Positions 1-5,924 of a stretch of DNA of 23,894 nt are shown piece after piece. Source of the stretch: Oscillospiraceae bacterium (lineage in GTDB: Bacteria; Bacillota; Clostridia; Oscillospirales; Ruminococcaceae); NCBI GenBank assembly GCA_017424665.1, contig JAFOYK010000179.1:1-23894 (forward strand), written 5' to 3'. A program made the position numbers and the translations under genes. The notes under the pieces were generated by a model. It ran no database searches and was not told the DNA's origin. It saw only the letters and a list, made by a program, of their open reading frames with translations. Within the stretch, counting starts at the first letter, position 1. The number at the start of each line of letters is the position of its first letter.

Positions 1-263
1 CCTTTTTCCGCAAGACCATTGAAAAAGCGCTGGATTTCGCCGCAACGGACATCGCAAAGCCTTGTTTTTCCAAAAACGGGAAGAACAAGGCTTTTGTAAT
101 ATTGACGGTAGGTTTCAAAAGTTCCGGTTTTTACACGGAGTTTTTTGTAATCGTTCAGCCAGATTTCGAACCATTGGTCAAAAAACATTTTCGGGCTTTC
201 ACATGGGGAAGGCTTTGGGGAAGAGCAAACTTTGATTTTTCTTATCTTTTTACAGACTGACAT
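1..263 (-). CDS. Tyrosine recombinase/integrase, N-terminal fragment (cut by window edge)
   Basis: Read on the minus strand from ATG at 263-261, the frame stays open to the window edge (87 codons seen). After a basic, Cys-containing stretch of about 25 residues comes the core-binding (SAM-like) domain of phage/Tn916-type integrases: 'FFDQWFEIWLNDYKKLRVKT', then 'TFETYRQYY', 'VLPVFGKTRL' and 'GEIQRFFNGL'. This pattern of W..W...YK..VK...TY..Y, P.fG...L and iq.f.n.L is typical of the family. The catalytic R-H-R-Y domain would lie outside the window. The start is supported by GGAGGA at 271-276, 7-8 bases upstream. Such enzymes integrate and excise mobile elements at att sites. The gene points away from rpsJ, so the window may hold one end of an integrated element. 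A domesticated or remnant integrase is equally possible because the C-terminus is not visible. Confidence 0.85.
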   Translation of the reverse strand, partial: MSVCKKIRKIKVCSSPKPSPCESPKMFFDQWFEIWLNDYKKLRVKTGTFETYRQYYKSLVLPVFGKTRLCDVRCGEIQRFFNGLAEK

Positions 264-284
264 TTTTATGTCCTCCTATATAAT

Positions 285-313
285 ATTATACTATATATAA
301 AATATAATAAAAT
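285..313 (-). promoter_or_regulatory. Possible promoter of the integrase gene
   Basis: On the minus strand a TATAAT hexamer corresponds to plus positions 285-290 and lies inside a perfect 12-bp palindrome (279-290, half-site TATAAT). At a 17-bp spacing the -35 position (308-313) reads ATTTTA, a poor match to TTGACA. Transcription would begin almost at the ribosome binding site, giving a very short leader. The whole stretch 277-312 is A/T only except for one C, so a TATAAT match by chance is likely. Confidence 0.35.
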
Positions 314-340
314 TTTCTGGATTTCGGAGGGGAAAAGCGG

Positions 341-430
341 GAAACACCCGGCAAGGTTTACCTTTGGAAAAGATTTTTATGCCGATGCTTTAGTTTGCTA
401 AAATAATTCGTCCACAAAGCCGGGTGTTTC
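341..430. repeat. 12-bp perfect inverted repeat around a 66-bp spacer
   Basis: GAAACACCCGGC at 341-352 is the exact reverse complement of GCCGGGTGTTTC at 419-430. The inner 9-mer AACACCCGG occurs a third time in direct orientation at 523-531, and a one-mismatch copy (AACACACGG) lies at 962-970. The spacer is not self-complementary over any length and no T-run follows, so this is not a rho-independent terminator. The position between a divergent integrase gene and the ribosomal promoters fits a protein-binding site, such as integrase arm-type sites or a repressor operator, or the edge of an inserted element. The function is unknown. Confidence 0.6.
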
Positions 431-485
431 GTGTTAACAGGCTAAAGCGAATGTAAAAAATATGGTTAAAACGCAGATTTTTTAC

Positions 486-514
486 TTGATTTTTTGGTAA
501 AAATGCTGTAAAAT
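486..514 (+). promoter_or_regulatory. Upstream sigma-A promoter P1 of the rpsJ leader
   Basis: TTGATT (486-491) and TAAAAT (509-514) are separated by exactly 17 bp. Each hexamer differs from consensus at one or two positions. The start would fall near 520, so the transcript would begin just before the third copy of the AACACCCGG motif (523-531) and run into the inverted repeat at 555-598 and then the second promoter. Confidence 0.6.
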
Positions 515-554
515 AGAGTAGGAACACCCGGTTGAGTGTACGAGAAAAAGCTTG

Positions 555-605
555 GTGATTTTTTACGAAAAAAATTCAAAAAAATCTTAAAAAATCACGA
601 AAAAA
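555..605. promoter_or_regulatory. Phased A/T-tracts and 11-bp inverted repeat upstream of P2 (UP-element-like)
   Basis: Five A or T runs of 6-7 bases lie at 559-564, 568-574, 578-584, 589-594 and 600-605, with centres 9.5 to 11 bp apart, one helical turn. Such phasing bends DNA. Directly upstream of a -35 box at 609 it is the classic arrangement of an UP element contacted by the alpha subunit C-terminal domain. The same stretch holds a perfect inverted repeat, GTGATTTTTTA (555-565) and TAAAAAATCAC (588-598), which could form a hairpin in transcripts from P1 or be a binding site. Confidence 0.65.
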
Positions 606-608
606 CGC

Positions 609-637
609 TTGACAAAGGGCTTGACATATTATATAAT
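609..637 (+). promoter_or_regulatory. Consensus sigma-A promoter P2 of the S10-spc-alpha superoperon
   Basis: TTGACA at 609-614 and TATAAT at 632-637 are both perfect matches with the ideal 17-bp spacing. A second TTGACA at 621-626 is too close to the -10 to act with it. The expected start is near 644-645, leaving a leader of about 395 nt before rpsJ. A perfect promoter with phased A-tracts upstream fits the very high expression expected of this operon. Confidence 0.88.
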
Positions 638-642
638 ATGTC
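623..642. promoter_or_regulatory. 20-bp perfect palindrome over the P2 -10 box (possible operator)
   Basis: The half-site GACATATTAT (623-632) is followed directly by its reverse complement ATAATATGTC (633-642), with no spacer and no mismatch. The TATAAT box lies inside it. A dimeric repressor bound here would block RNA polymerase. Because the core is AT-only, part of the symmetry could be chance, but the GACAT/ATGTC ends are not explained by promoter consensus. Confidence 0.55.
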
Positions 643-669
643 TTGCGTGACTGCAACAAGGCGGATGCT

Positions 670-744
670 ATGCAAGCATATCACTTGTGTGACGTCCGCA
701 CGATATGCGATGAAGCGGGAGGTTGCTGTCTGTGTGACAGGTAA
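670..744 (+). CDS. Possible 24-residue cysteine-rich leader ORF
   Basis: ATG at 670 opens a frame ending at TAA 742-744. The product has five Cys in 24 residues, with 'HLCDVRTICDEAGG' followed by 'CCLCDR'. No convincing Shine-Dalgarno site precedes it. It is in the same frame as the next small ORF, and its Cys-Asp pattern recurs there, as expected from the nucleotide-level repeats. It may be a leader peptide or only a by-product of the repeated RNA modules. Confidence 0.15.
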   Translation: MQAYHLCDVRTICDEAGGCCLCDR

Positions 745-756
745 TTTCCGCAGAGT

Positions 757-915
757 ATGTCCGATTTTAAACCGGGCGACAAGAAATACTGCACACCCAT
801 GTGTGTCGGCGTATGTGATGAGCTGCGTTCGACGGGTCTTGTTATTAAAGCGTGCCTTTGCTTTAAAAAGCTGGAGGTGCGCGCGTCCGGAGATACCTAT
901 GTCTATTATATATAA
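757..915 (+). CDS. Possible 52-residue cysteine-rich leader ORF
   Basis: ATG at 757 opens a frame ending at TAA 913-915. The product begins 'MSDFKPGDKKYC', carries five Cys (residues 12, 16, 20, 33, 35) including a 'CLC' pair, and ends 'GDTYVYYI'. I recognise no family. An internal ATG at 799 is in frame. There is no clear Shine-Dalgarno site, which argues against translation. The last eight sense codons cover the 5' arm of the hairpin at 888-940 and the stop codon lies exactly in its loop, so translation would melt that hairpin. This is the main reason to keep it as a candidate leader peptide. Confidence 0.22.
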   Translation: MSDFKPGDKKYCTPMCVGVCDELRSTGLVIKACLCFKKLEVRASGDTYVYYI

Positions 916-946
916 TATATAATAGATGGCGGGATTTCCGTTTTTT
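888..946 (+). terminator. Rho-independent-like hairpin in the rpsJ leader (possible attenuator)
   Basis: CGGAGAT at 888-894 pairs with ATTTCCG at 934-940 (one G-U). CC at 896-897 can pair with GG at 932-933. The top of the stem is a perfect 10-bp repeat, CTATTATATA 903-912 with TATATAATAG 916-925, closed by the loop TAA. Six T follow at 941-946. The long stem with an interior loop and a T-run fits an intrinsic terminator, but the upper stem is A-U only and the T-run is short. Lying between P2 and rpsJ with no promoter recognised after it, it must be read through for the operon to be expressed. Confidence 0.55.
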
Positions 947-958
947 AATGATAGGACA

Positions 959-1016
959 TGAAACACACGGGAACGTGGAATGTGTTTCACAAGGTCGCAC
1001 CCCAAGTGTCATTGGG
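959..1016 (+). promoter_or_regulatory. Two further leader hairpins before the rpsJ ribosome binding site
   Basis: GAAACACA at 960-967 pairs perfectly with TGTGTTTC at 981-988, extended by T959-A989. CCCAA at 1001-1005 pairs with TTGGG at 1012-1016 around a six-base loop. The second ends about ten bases before the Shine-Dalgarno sequence AAGGAGG (1025-1031). Stems in this place could affect ribosome loading on rpsJ. No T-runs follow, so they are not terminators. Confidence 0.45.
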
Positions 1017-1039
1017 AATCAATTAAGGAGGCGATTTTA

Positions 1040-1351
1040 GTGGCAGTCAAAGAAAAAATCAGAATCAGACTGAAGAGCTATGATCATCAGCTTATCGATC
1101 AGGCAGCAGAAAAGATTGTTGAAACCGCAAAGCGCACTGGTGCTCGTGTTTCCGGTCCTATTCCGCTCCCTACCGAAAAAGAGATCGTAACCATTCTCCG
1201 CGCTGTTCATAAATACAAAGACAGCCGTGAGCAGTTTGAACTTCGTACCCACAAAAGACTCATCGACATTCTGAGACCTTCCAACAAAACTGTTGAAGCT
1301 CTCACCGGTCTTGAGCTCCCTGCCGGCGTCGAAATCGAAATCAAATTCTGA
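1040..1351 (+). CDS. rpsJ: 30S ribosomal protein S10
   Basis: 103 residues, the normal S10 length. It starts '[14 protein letters not shown]' and contains '[17 protein letters not shown]' and '[14 protein letters not shown]', the conserved S10 segments including the loop that reaches into the 30S head. S10 also acts as NusE in antitermination complexes with NusB. I chose GTG at 1040 because AAGGAGG (1025-1031) lies about 8 bases upstream and homologues begin M-A-x-x-K-I-R. An in-frame ATG at 980 would add 20 residues unlike S10 and lies inside a leader hairpin. This is the first gene of the superoperon. Confidence 0.97.
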   Translation: MAVKEKIRIRLKSYDHQLIDQAAEKIVETAKRTGARVSGPIPLPTEKEIVTILRAVHKYKDSREQFELRTHKRLIDILRPSNKTVEALTGLELPAGVEIEIKF

Positions 1352-1432
1352 TTTAAGATTCGACCATGCAGGTCATGTCGATCCGCAAAAACTGAATGCG
1401 GAACCGACCAATCACCATTAGGAGGCAGAAAA
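1352..1432 (+). promoter_or_regulatory. rpsJ-rplC spacer with two small hairpins
   Basis: This 81-nt gap is the longest inside the superoperon; most others are 2-37 nt. CGAC (1361-1364) pairs with GTCG (1377-1380) and ATG (1366-1368) with CAT (1374-1376), leaving one bulged C. TCCGC (1382-1386) pairs with GCGGA (1398-1402). Neither has a T-run. The stems may be an mRNA processing or r-protein binding site that sets S10 apart from the downstream genes. Confidence 0.35.
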
Positions 1433-2128
1433 ATGAAAAATGCAATCATCGGCAAAAAGATTGGTATGACCCAGCTTTTTGACCAGGCAGGAAAAGTTAT
1501 TCCTGTAACCGTTGTTGAAGCCGGTCCCTGCGTCGTTGTTCAGAAAAAAACTCTTGAAAACGACGGTTATGAATCCGTACAGATCGGCTACGGTGAGATC
1601 ACCGAAAAACATCTCACCAAACCCCTTAAAGGACATTTTGCTAAAGCAGATGTTGCTGCAAAAAAATTCCTTCGTGAATTCAGACTTGACGATTGTTCCG
1701 CAGTAAACGTTGGCGACATCATCAAAGCAGACGCTTTCGTTGTTGGCGAAAAAGTTGACGTTACCGCAAAATCCAAAGGTCACGGATACGCTGGTACCAC
1801 CAAACGTTATGGTTTCAAAGGTATGCGCGCAACCCACGGTGTTGGTCCTATCCACCGCCACATCGGTTCCATGGGTAACTGCTCCGACCCCGGCCGCGTA
1901 TTCAAAGGCACTAAACTTCCTGGCCACTTCGGTGTTGAAAGAACTACCGTTCAGAACCTTGAAGTTGTTAAAATTGATGCTGAGAACAATCTCATCGCAA
2001 TCAAAGGTGCAATTCCCGGTCCTAAAGGCGCAATCGTAAGCGTTATGGCAGCTGTTAAGAAACAGAAAGTTAAAAACACTTCCGTTTCCATCAGTAAGAA
2101 CCCGCAGAAAGCATCTGCACGTAAATGA
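1433..2128 (+). CDS. rplC: 50S ribosomal protein L3
   Basis: 231 residues. 'IIGKKIGMTQLFDQAGKVIPVTV' is the L3 N-terminus. The extended loop that reaches the peptidyl transferase centre is seen at about residues 115-165: 'KSKGHGYAGTTKRYGFKG', then 'PGRVFKGTKLPGHFGVERT' and 'TVQNLEVV'. L3 is an early-assembly protein of domain VI of 23S rRNA. The tip of the loop reads 'GVGPIHRHIGSMGNCSDPGR', somewhat different from the textbook SHG..HR.PGSIG form but still recognisable. GGAGG at 1421-1425 sets the start. The C-terminal basic tail 'KNPQKASARK' is slightly long. Confidence 0.97.
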   Translation: MKNAIIGKKIGMTQLFDQAGKVIPVTVVEAGPCVVVQKKTLENDGYESVQIGYGEITEKHLTKPLKGHFAKADVAAKKFLREFRLDDCSAVNVGDIIKADAFVVGEKVDVTAKSKGHGYAGTTKRYGFKGMRATHGVGPIHRHIGSMGNCSDPGRVFKGTKLPGHFGVERTTVQNLEVVKIDAENNLIAIKGAIPGPKGAIVSVMAAVKKQKVKNTSVSISKNPQKASARK

Positions 2129-2146
2129 TAAAGGAGGAAAAGACAC

Positions 2147-2773
2147 ATGTTAGACGTTAAAGTTTTGAACATGAACGGCGAAGAAGTCGGTACTCTTTCC
2201 CTCTCTGAAGCCGTTTTCGGTATTGAACCGAACACCGTTGCAATGCATGCAGCAGTTGTTAACTATCTTGCTAACCGTCGTCACGGTACTCAGTCTACCA
2301 AGACCAGAACCGAAGTTCGCGGCGGCGGCAGAAAACCCTGGAGACAGAAAGGCACCGGCCACGCTCGTCAGGGTTCCATCAGAGCTCCTCAGTGGACTCA
2401 CGGTGGCGTAGCTCTTGGCCCGAAACCGAGAAAATATCATTTCACTCTCAACAAAAAAGTTCGCAGACTTGCAATGCTCTCTGCACTCAGCTGCAAAGTT
2501 GCTGCAAGCGAAATGATCGTTCTCGAAAACCTCGAGCTCAACGAAATCAAAACCAAAGCAATGGTAAAAACCCTTGCAAACATTGGCGCAGAAGGCAAAA
2601 CCCTTATCGTTATGCCTGAAGTTAACGAAAACGTTATCAGAAGCGCACACAACATTCCCGGTGTTAGAACTTCTCTTACCAACACCATTAACGTATATGA
2701 CATCCTCAACCACGATAACCTTGTTATCACCAAAGAGGCTGTTGCAAAACTTGAGGAGGTGTATGCAAAATGA
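2147..2773 (+). CDS. rplD: 50S ribosomal protein L4
   Basis: 208 residues. The conserved internal extension that lines the exit tunnel is seen at about residues 45-90: 'RHGTQSTKTRTEVRGGGRKP', 'WRQKGTGHARQGS', 'RAPQWTHGGVALGPKPR'. The C-terminal half ends 'VYDILNHDNLVITKEAVAKL', the usual L4 end. In gammaproteobacteria L4 represses its own operon through the S10 leader. Whether that applies here is open, but it makes L4 the first candidate ligand for the structured leader upstream of rpsJ. The stop overlaps the rplW start (ATGA), so the two are translationally coupled. Confidence 0.97.
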   Translation: MLDVKVLNMNGEEVGTLSLSEAVFGIEPNTVAMHAAVVNYLANRRHGTQSTKTRTEVRGGGRKPWRQKGTGHARQGSIRAPQWTHGGVALGPKPRKYHFTLNKKVRRLAMLSALSCKVAASEMIVLENLELNEIKTKAMVKTLANIGAEGKTLIVMPEVNENVIRSAHNIPGVRTSLTNTINVYDILNHDNLVITKEAVAKLEEVYAK

Positions 2774-3066
2774 TGAAAACCGCTCATGACATCGTCATCG
2801 CTCCGGTTATCACCGAAGCTTCCATGGCTGCAATCAGCCAGAAGAAATACACTTTCCGTGTAATGAAAAACGTAAACAAACAGGAAATTGCCAAAGCTGT
2901 TGAAGAACTTTTCGGCGTAAAAGTTGCAAAAGTTAACACCATCAACATGAGAGGCCGCAACAAACGCGTTGGCCTTCACTATGGTAAAACCGCTGACTGG
3001 AAGAAAGCAATCGTAACCCTTAAAGCTGACTCTAAGGGCATTGAGTTCTTCGAGAGTATGCTGTAA
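2770..3066 (+). CDS. rplW: 50S ribosomal protein L23
   Basis: 98 residues. It begins 'TAHDIVIAPVITEASMAAI' and contains 'KYTFRVMKNVNKQEIAKAVE', 'GVKVAKVNTINMRGRNKR' and a C-terminal 'WKKAIVTLKADSKGIEFF', the full L23 pattern. L23 sits at the tunnel exit and docks trigger factor and SRP. Two ATG codons stand in tandem. The first (2770) is preferred because GGAGG at 2755-2759 is 10 bases away and it gives the ATGA overlap with rplD. Confidence 0.97.
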   Translation: MMKTAHDIVIAPVITEASMAAISQKKYTFRVMKNVNKQEIAKAVEELFGVKVAKVNTINMRGRNKRVGLHYGKTADWKKAIVTLKADSKGIEFFESML

Positions 3067-3080
3067 GGAGGACGAACTGA

Positions 3081-3914
3081 ATGGCTATTAAGTTCTATAA
3101 CCCCACTACTCCCGGTCGTCGCGATATGTCCACCATCGATTATTCTGGACTTTCCAAGGTAGCTCCGGAACGCAGCCTTCTCGAACCGATGAAGAAGCAT
3201 TCCGGTCGTAACTCCTACGGCCGCATTACCGTTCGTCATCGTGGCGGCGGCAACAGAACCAAATATCGTATTATCGACTTTAAACGTAACAAAACCGGAA
3301 TGATGGCAGACGTTCTCACTCTTGAGTACGACCCCAACCGTTCCGCTCACATCGCTCTTGTTCAGTACGAAGACGGCGAAAAGAGATACATCGTTGCTCC
3401 TCATGGAATGAGACCCGGCGATAAAGTTACTTCCGGTCCGGAAGCAGACATCATCGCAGGTAACGCACTTCCTCTTGCAAACATCCCCGTTGGTACTTTC
3501 ATTCACAACGTAGAGCTTTATCCCGGAAAAGGCGCACAGCTTGTTCGTTCTGCAGGCACCATGGCACAGCTCATGGCTAAAGAAGGCAAATATGCTCTTA
3601 TCCGTCTCCCCAGCGGCGAGCTCCGCAACGTTCCGATCGGCTGCTACGCAACCATCGGCCAGGTTTCTAACGTAGAACACGCAAACGTTTCCTACGGTAA
3701 AGCAGGCCGTATGCGTCACATGGGTTGGAGACCTACCGTTCGTGGTTCCGTAATGAACCCCTGCGACCATCCTCACGGTGGTGGTGAAGGTAAATCTCCT
3801 ATCGGCCGTCCGGGCCCTGTAACCCCTTGGGGTAAACCTGCTCTCGGCGCAAAAACCAGAGCTAAACACAAGGCATCCGATAAATTTATCGTAAGACGCC
3901 GCAACGCGAAATAA
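3081..3914 (+). CDS. rplB: 50S ribosomal protein L2
   Basis: 277 residues, the usual size. It starts '[20 protein letters not shown]' and has '[19 protein letters not shown]' and the SH3-like and OB-like central domains. The C-terminal signature near residues 222-255 includes '[20 protein letters not shown]' and '[13 protein letters not shown]', with the His of the HGGGEG loop that lies near the peptidyl transferase centre. L2 bridges the subunits and helps their association. Confidence 0.98.
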   Translation: MAIKFYNPTTPGRRDMSTIDYSGLSKVAPERSLLEPMKKHSGRNSYGRITVRHRGGGNRTKYRIIDFKRNKTGMMADVLTLEYDPNRSAHIALVQYEDGEKRYIVAPHGMRPGDKVTSGPEADIIAGNALPLANIPVGTFIHNVELYPGKGAQLVRSAGTMAQLMAKEGKYALIRLPSGELRNVPIGCYATIGQVSNVEHANVSYGKAGRMRHMGWRPTVRGSVMNPCDHPHGGGEGKSPIGRPGPVTPWGKPALGAKTRAKHKASDKFIVRRRNAK

Positions 3915-3935
3915 TCGAGAAGGAGGATAAACGAC

Positions 3936-4217
3936 ATGAGCAGAAGTGTTAAAAAAGGACCGTTCGTACAGCCTGTTCTTCTTGCAAGAGTTCGTGAAAT
4001 GAACAAAGCAGGCGAGAAAAGAGTTCTTAAAACCTGGAGCCGTTCGTCCACGATCTTCCCGGATTTCGTAGGACACACCTTTGCGGTTCACGATGGACGT
4101 AAACATGTTCCGGTATATGTAACCGAAGATATGGTTGGCCACAAACTCGGCGAGTTTGCTCCCACCAGAACTTTCAGAGGTCACGCTGGTTCTAAAAAAA
4201 CTAACAACGGTAAATAA
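3936..4217 (+). CDS. rpsS: 30S ribosomal protein S19
   Basis: 93 residues. '[19 protein letters not shown]' is the universal start, and '[20 protein letters not shown]' and '[18 protein letters not shown]' are the S19 signature near the C-terminus. S19 lies in the 30S head with S13 and contacts the A-site finger and tRNA. The final 'SKKTNNGK' is a normal flexible tail. AGGAGG precedes the ATG by a standard distance. Confidence 0.98.
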   Translation: MSRSVKKGPFVQPVLLARVREMNKAGEKRVLKTWSRSSTIFPDFVGHTFAVHDGRKHVPVYVTEDMVGHKLGEFAPTRTFRGHAGSKKTNNGK

Positions 4218-4237
4218 GGCCGAGAGGAGGATTTCAC

Positions 4238-4573
4238 ATGGAAGCAAGGGCTATTTTGAGATATGCCCGCATCTCGCCTCGTAAAGTACAGATTGTTCTC
4301 GATCTTATCAGAAACAAACCTGTAGATTACGCAATGGCAGTGCTTAAACACACCCCCAAAGCGGCTTGTGAGCCGCTCGAGAAGCTCCTGAAATCGGCTA
4401 TCGCCAACGGAGAGAACAACCACGGCATGAGCAAAGACAACATGTACATTGCAGAATGCTTCGTAACTCCCGGCCCGACGATGAAACGAATTCAGCCTAT
4501 GGATCACGGTAAAGCATTCCGTATCCTTAAGAGATCTTCTCATATCACCCTGGTTCTCAGAGAAAAAGACTAA
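4238..4573 (+). CDS. rplV: 50S ribosomal protein L22
   Basis: 111 residues. It begins 'MEARAILRYARISPRKVQIV' and 'LIRNKPVDYAMAVLKHTPK' follows. The tunnel beta-hairpin region runs over about residues 78-104, 'FVTPGPTMKRIQPMDHGKAF' followed by 'RSSHITLVL'. The hairpin tip lines the exit tunnel beside L4; substitutions there in other species alter macrolide response. The tip here looks ordinary. Confidence 0.97.
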   Translation: MEARAILRYARISPRKVQIVLDLIRNKPVDYAMAVLKHTPKAACEPLEKLLKSAIANGENNHGMSKDNMYIAECFVTPGPTMKRIQPMDHGKAFRILKRSSHITLVLREKD

Positions 4574-4588
4574 GTAGGAGGTAAATTA

Positions 4589-5281
4589 ATGGGACAGAAA
4601 GTTAATCCCCACGGTCTCCGTGTTGGTGTAATTAAAAATTGGGATTCCCGCTGGTTTGCCAAAGACTCGGTCTTCGGCGATACTCTCGTAGAGGATTACA
4701 ACCTTCGTAAATTCCTCAAAAACAAACTTTACGGAGCAGGCGTTCCTAAAGTTGAAATCGAACGTACCGGCGACAACAAAGTGAGAATCCACATCCACTG
4801 CGCAAAACCCGGCATGGTCATCGGCCGTCAGGGTTCTGAAATTGAAAAACTTCGCCTTGAATGCGAGCAGATGCTCAACAAAGGCAAAGAAGAAAAAGTT
4901 CAGGTTTTCCTCAACATTGTTGAAGTTAAACAGCCTGACAAAGACGCACAGCTTGTTGCAGAAAACATTGCTGCACAGCTTGAACGCAGAATTTCCTTCC
5001 GTCGTGCAATGAAACAGTCCATCGGCCGTTCCATGAAACTCGGCGTTAAAGGTATCAAAGTAATGTGCTCCGGCCGTCTTGGCGGTAGAGAGATTGCCGG
5101 CAGCGAATGCTATCATGAGGGCACCATTCCGCTTCAGACCATTCGTGCTGACATCGACTACGGTTTTGCAGAAGCTGCAACCACCTACGGTCGTATCGGT
5201 GTTAAAGTTTGGATCTACAACGGCGACGTTCTTAACGACGTAAAAAAACAGCCCTCTCGCAAAGAAGGAGGTCGTAAATAA
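4589..5281 (+). CDS. rpsC: 30S ribosomal protein S3
   Basis: 230 residues. '[20 protein letters not shown]' is the conserved start. A type II KH domain is seen with its GXXG-bearing loop in '[16 protein letters not shown]' (about residues 74-89). The C-terminal domain holds '[19 protein letters not shown]' and '[15 protein letters not shown]'. S3 forms the mRNA entry channel with S4 and S5. The stop TAA shares its last A with the ATG of rplP (TAATG), so S3 and L16 are coupled. Confidence 0.98.
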   Translation: MGQKVNPHGLRVGVIKNWDSRWFAKDSVFGDTLVEDYNLRKFLKNKLYGAGVPKVEIERTGDNKVRIHIHCAKPGMVIGRQGSEIEKLRLECEQMLNKGKEEKVQVFLNIVEVKQPDKDAQLVAENIAAQLERRISFRRAMKQSIGRSMKLGVKGIKVMCSGRLGGREIAGSECYHEGTIPLQTIRADIDYGFAEAATTYGRIGVKVWIYNGDVLNDVKKQPSRKEGGRK

Positions 5282-5709
5282 TGCTTCTTCCGAAGAGAGT
5301 TAAATACCGTCGTGTTCAGAGAGGCCGCATGAAAGGTGCTGCACACAGAGGTAATTTCGTTTCCAACGGCGATTTCGGCCTTATGGCTCTTGAGCCCTGC
5401 TGGCTCAAAGCAAACCAGATCGAGGCAGCTCGTATCGCTATGACCCGTTACATCAAACGTGGCGGTCAGGTTTGGATCAAAGTTTTCCCGGATAAACCCA
5501 TCACTGCAAAACCTGCAGAAACCCGAATGGGTTCCGGTAAAGGTGCTCCTGAATATTGGGCAGCCGTTGTTAAACCCGGCCGCGTAATGTTCGAAATCGG
5601 CGGAGTATCCGAAGAGCTTGCAAGAGAAGCAATGAGACTTGCTTCCCACAAGCTTCCTATCAAATGTAAATTCGTAAAAAGGGAAGAAAAGGGGGTTGAC
5701 GAGCAATGA
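5281..5709 (+). CDS. rplP: 50S ribosomal protein L16
   Basis: 142 residues. It begins '[20 protein letters not shown]' and has '[19 protein letters not shown]', '[20 protein letters not shown]' and '[20 protein letters not shown]', all L16 hallmarks. L16 organises the A-site tRNA contact in the 50S subunit. Its Shine-Dalgarno (5267-5271) lies inside the 3' end of rpsC. Its own stop overlaps the rpmC start by four bases (ATGA at 5706-5709). Confidence 0.98.
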   Translation: MLLPKRVKYRRVQRGRMKGAAHRGNFVSNGDFGLMALEPCWLKANQIEAARIAMTRYIKRGGQVWIKVFPDKPITAKPAETRMGSGKGAPEYWAAVVKPGRVMFEIGGVSEELAREAMRLASHKLPIKCKFVKREEKGVDEQ

Positions 5710-5906
5710 AAGCAGCACAGGTTCGTGAAATGAATAGAGCAGACCTTGAAAAGAAACTTTCTGAGCTCAAAGCCGAGCTTTTCAACCTGAGATTCCAGCA
5801 CGCCATTAACCAGCTTGAAAATCCGATGAGACTTGTTGAAGTCAGAAAAGACATCGCAAGAGTTAAAACCGCTCTTCGTGAACTCGAGCTCAAGGCTGAG
5901 CAGTAA
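5706..5906 (+). CDS. rpmC: 50S ribosomal protein L29
   Basis: 66 residues, two long helices. '[20 protein letters not shown]', '[19 protein letters not shown]' and '[14 protein letters not shown]' match the L29 family. L29 lies near the tunnel exit beside L23. The four-base overlap with rplP indicates coupled translation. The Shine-Dalgarno is the AAGGGGG-like purine run near 5690. Confidence 0.96.
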   Translation: MKAAQVREMNRADLEKKLSELKAELFNLRFQHAINQLENPMRLVEVRKDIARVKTALRELELKAEQ

Positions 5907-5924
5907 TTGAAGGGAGGATAAAGC

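Larger units (their letters stand above)
645..1039 (+). promoter_or_regulatory. Long structured 5' leader of the rpsJ operon
   Basis: This is the untranslated stretch between the P2 start and rpsJ. It contains three imperfect copies of a module, TGTGTGAC or TGTGTGTC (686-693, 731-738, 800-807) followed by TATG..GAT-like sequence (704-711, 756-765, 812-819). The first two copies sit in closing stems: GCGGA 661-665 with TCCGC 695-699, and GCGGGA 715-720 with TTCCGC 746-751. Local hairpins include CTGTC/GACAG (726-740), CACAC/GTGTG (792-805) and TTAAAGC/GCTTTAA (845-866). A terminator-like hairpin follows at 888-946, then stems at 959-989 and 1001-1016. This resembles a regulatory leader (r-protein autoregulation or attenuation) but matches no named class that I can recall. 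Confidence 0.55.

Noticed and set aside
341..430. Reading the 12-bp inverted repeat as a rho-independent terminator
   Set aside because: The loop is 66 bases and there is no T-run on either strand after the arms.
645..760. Possible tRNA or T-box structure in the rpsJ leader
   Set aside because: I found no acceptor stem plus T-loop (GTTCGAATC-type) pattern, no T-box sequence (TGGNACCGCG) and no specifier loop, so neither is supported.
536..922. 128-residue plus-strand ORF starting in the promoter region
   Set aside because: It begins upstream of promoter P2, has no Shine-Dalgarno site, runs through the consensus promoter and the repeated modules, and its composition (Cys, Arg, Thr-rich) resembles no protein family I know.
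595..1005. 136-residue minus-strand ORF antisense to the rpsJ leader
   Set aside because: There is no ribosome binding site, it ends inside the A-tracts, and it reads through several hairpins; it looks like a chance ORF opposite structured RNA.
980..1039. Upstream in-frame ATG start for rpsJ
   Set aside because: It would add 20 residues not found in S10 and starts inside a hairpin; GTG at 1040 has the Shine-Dalgarno and the conserved N-terminus.
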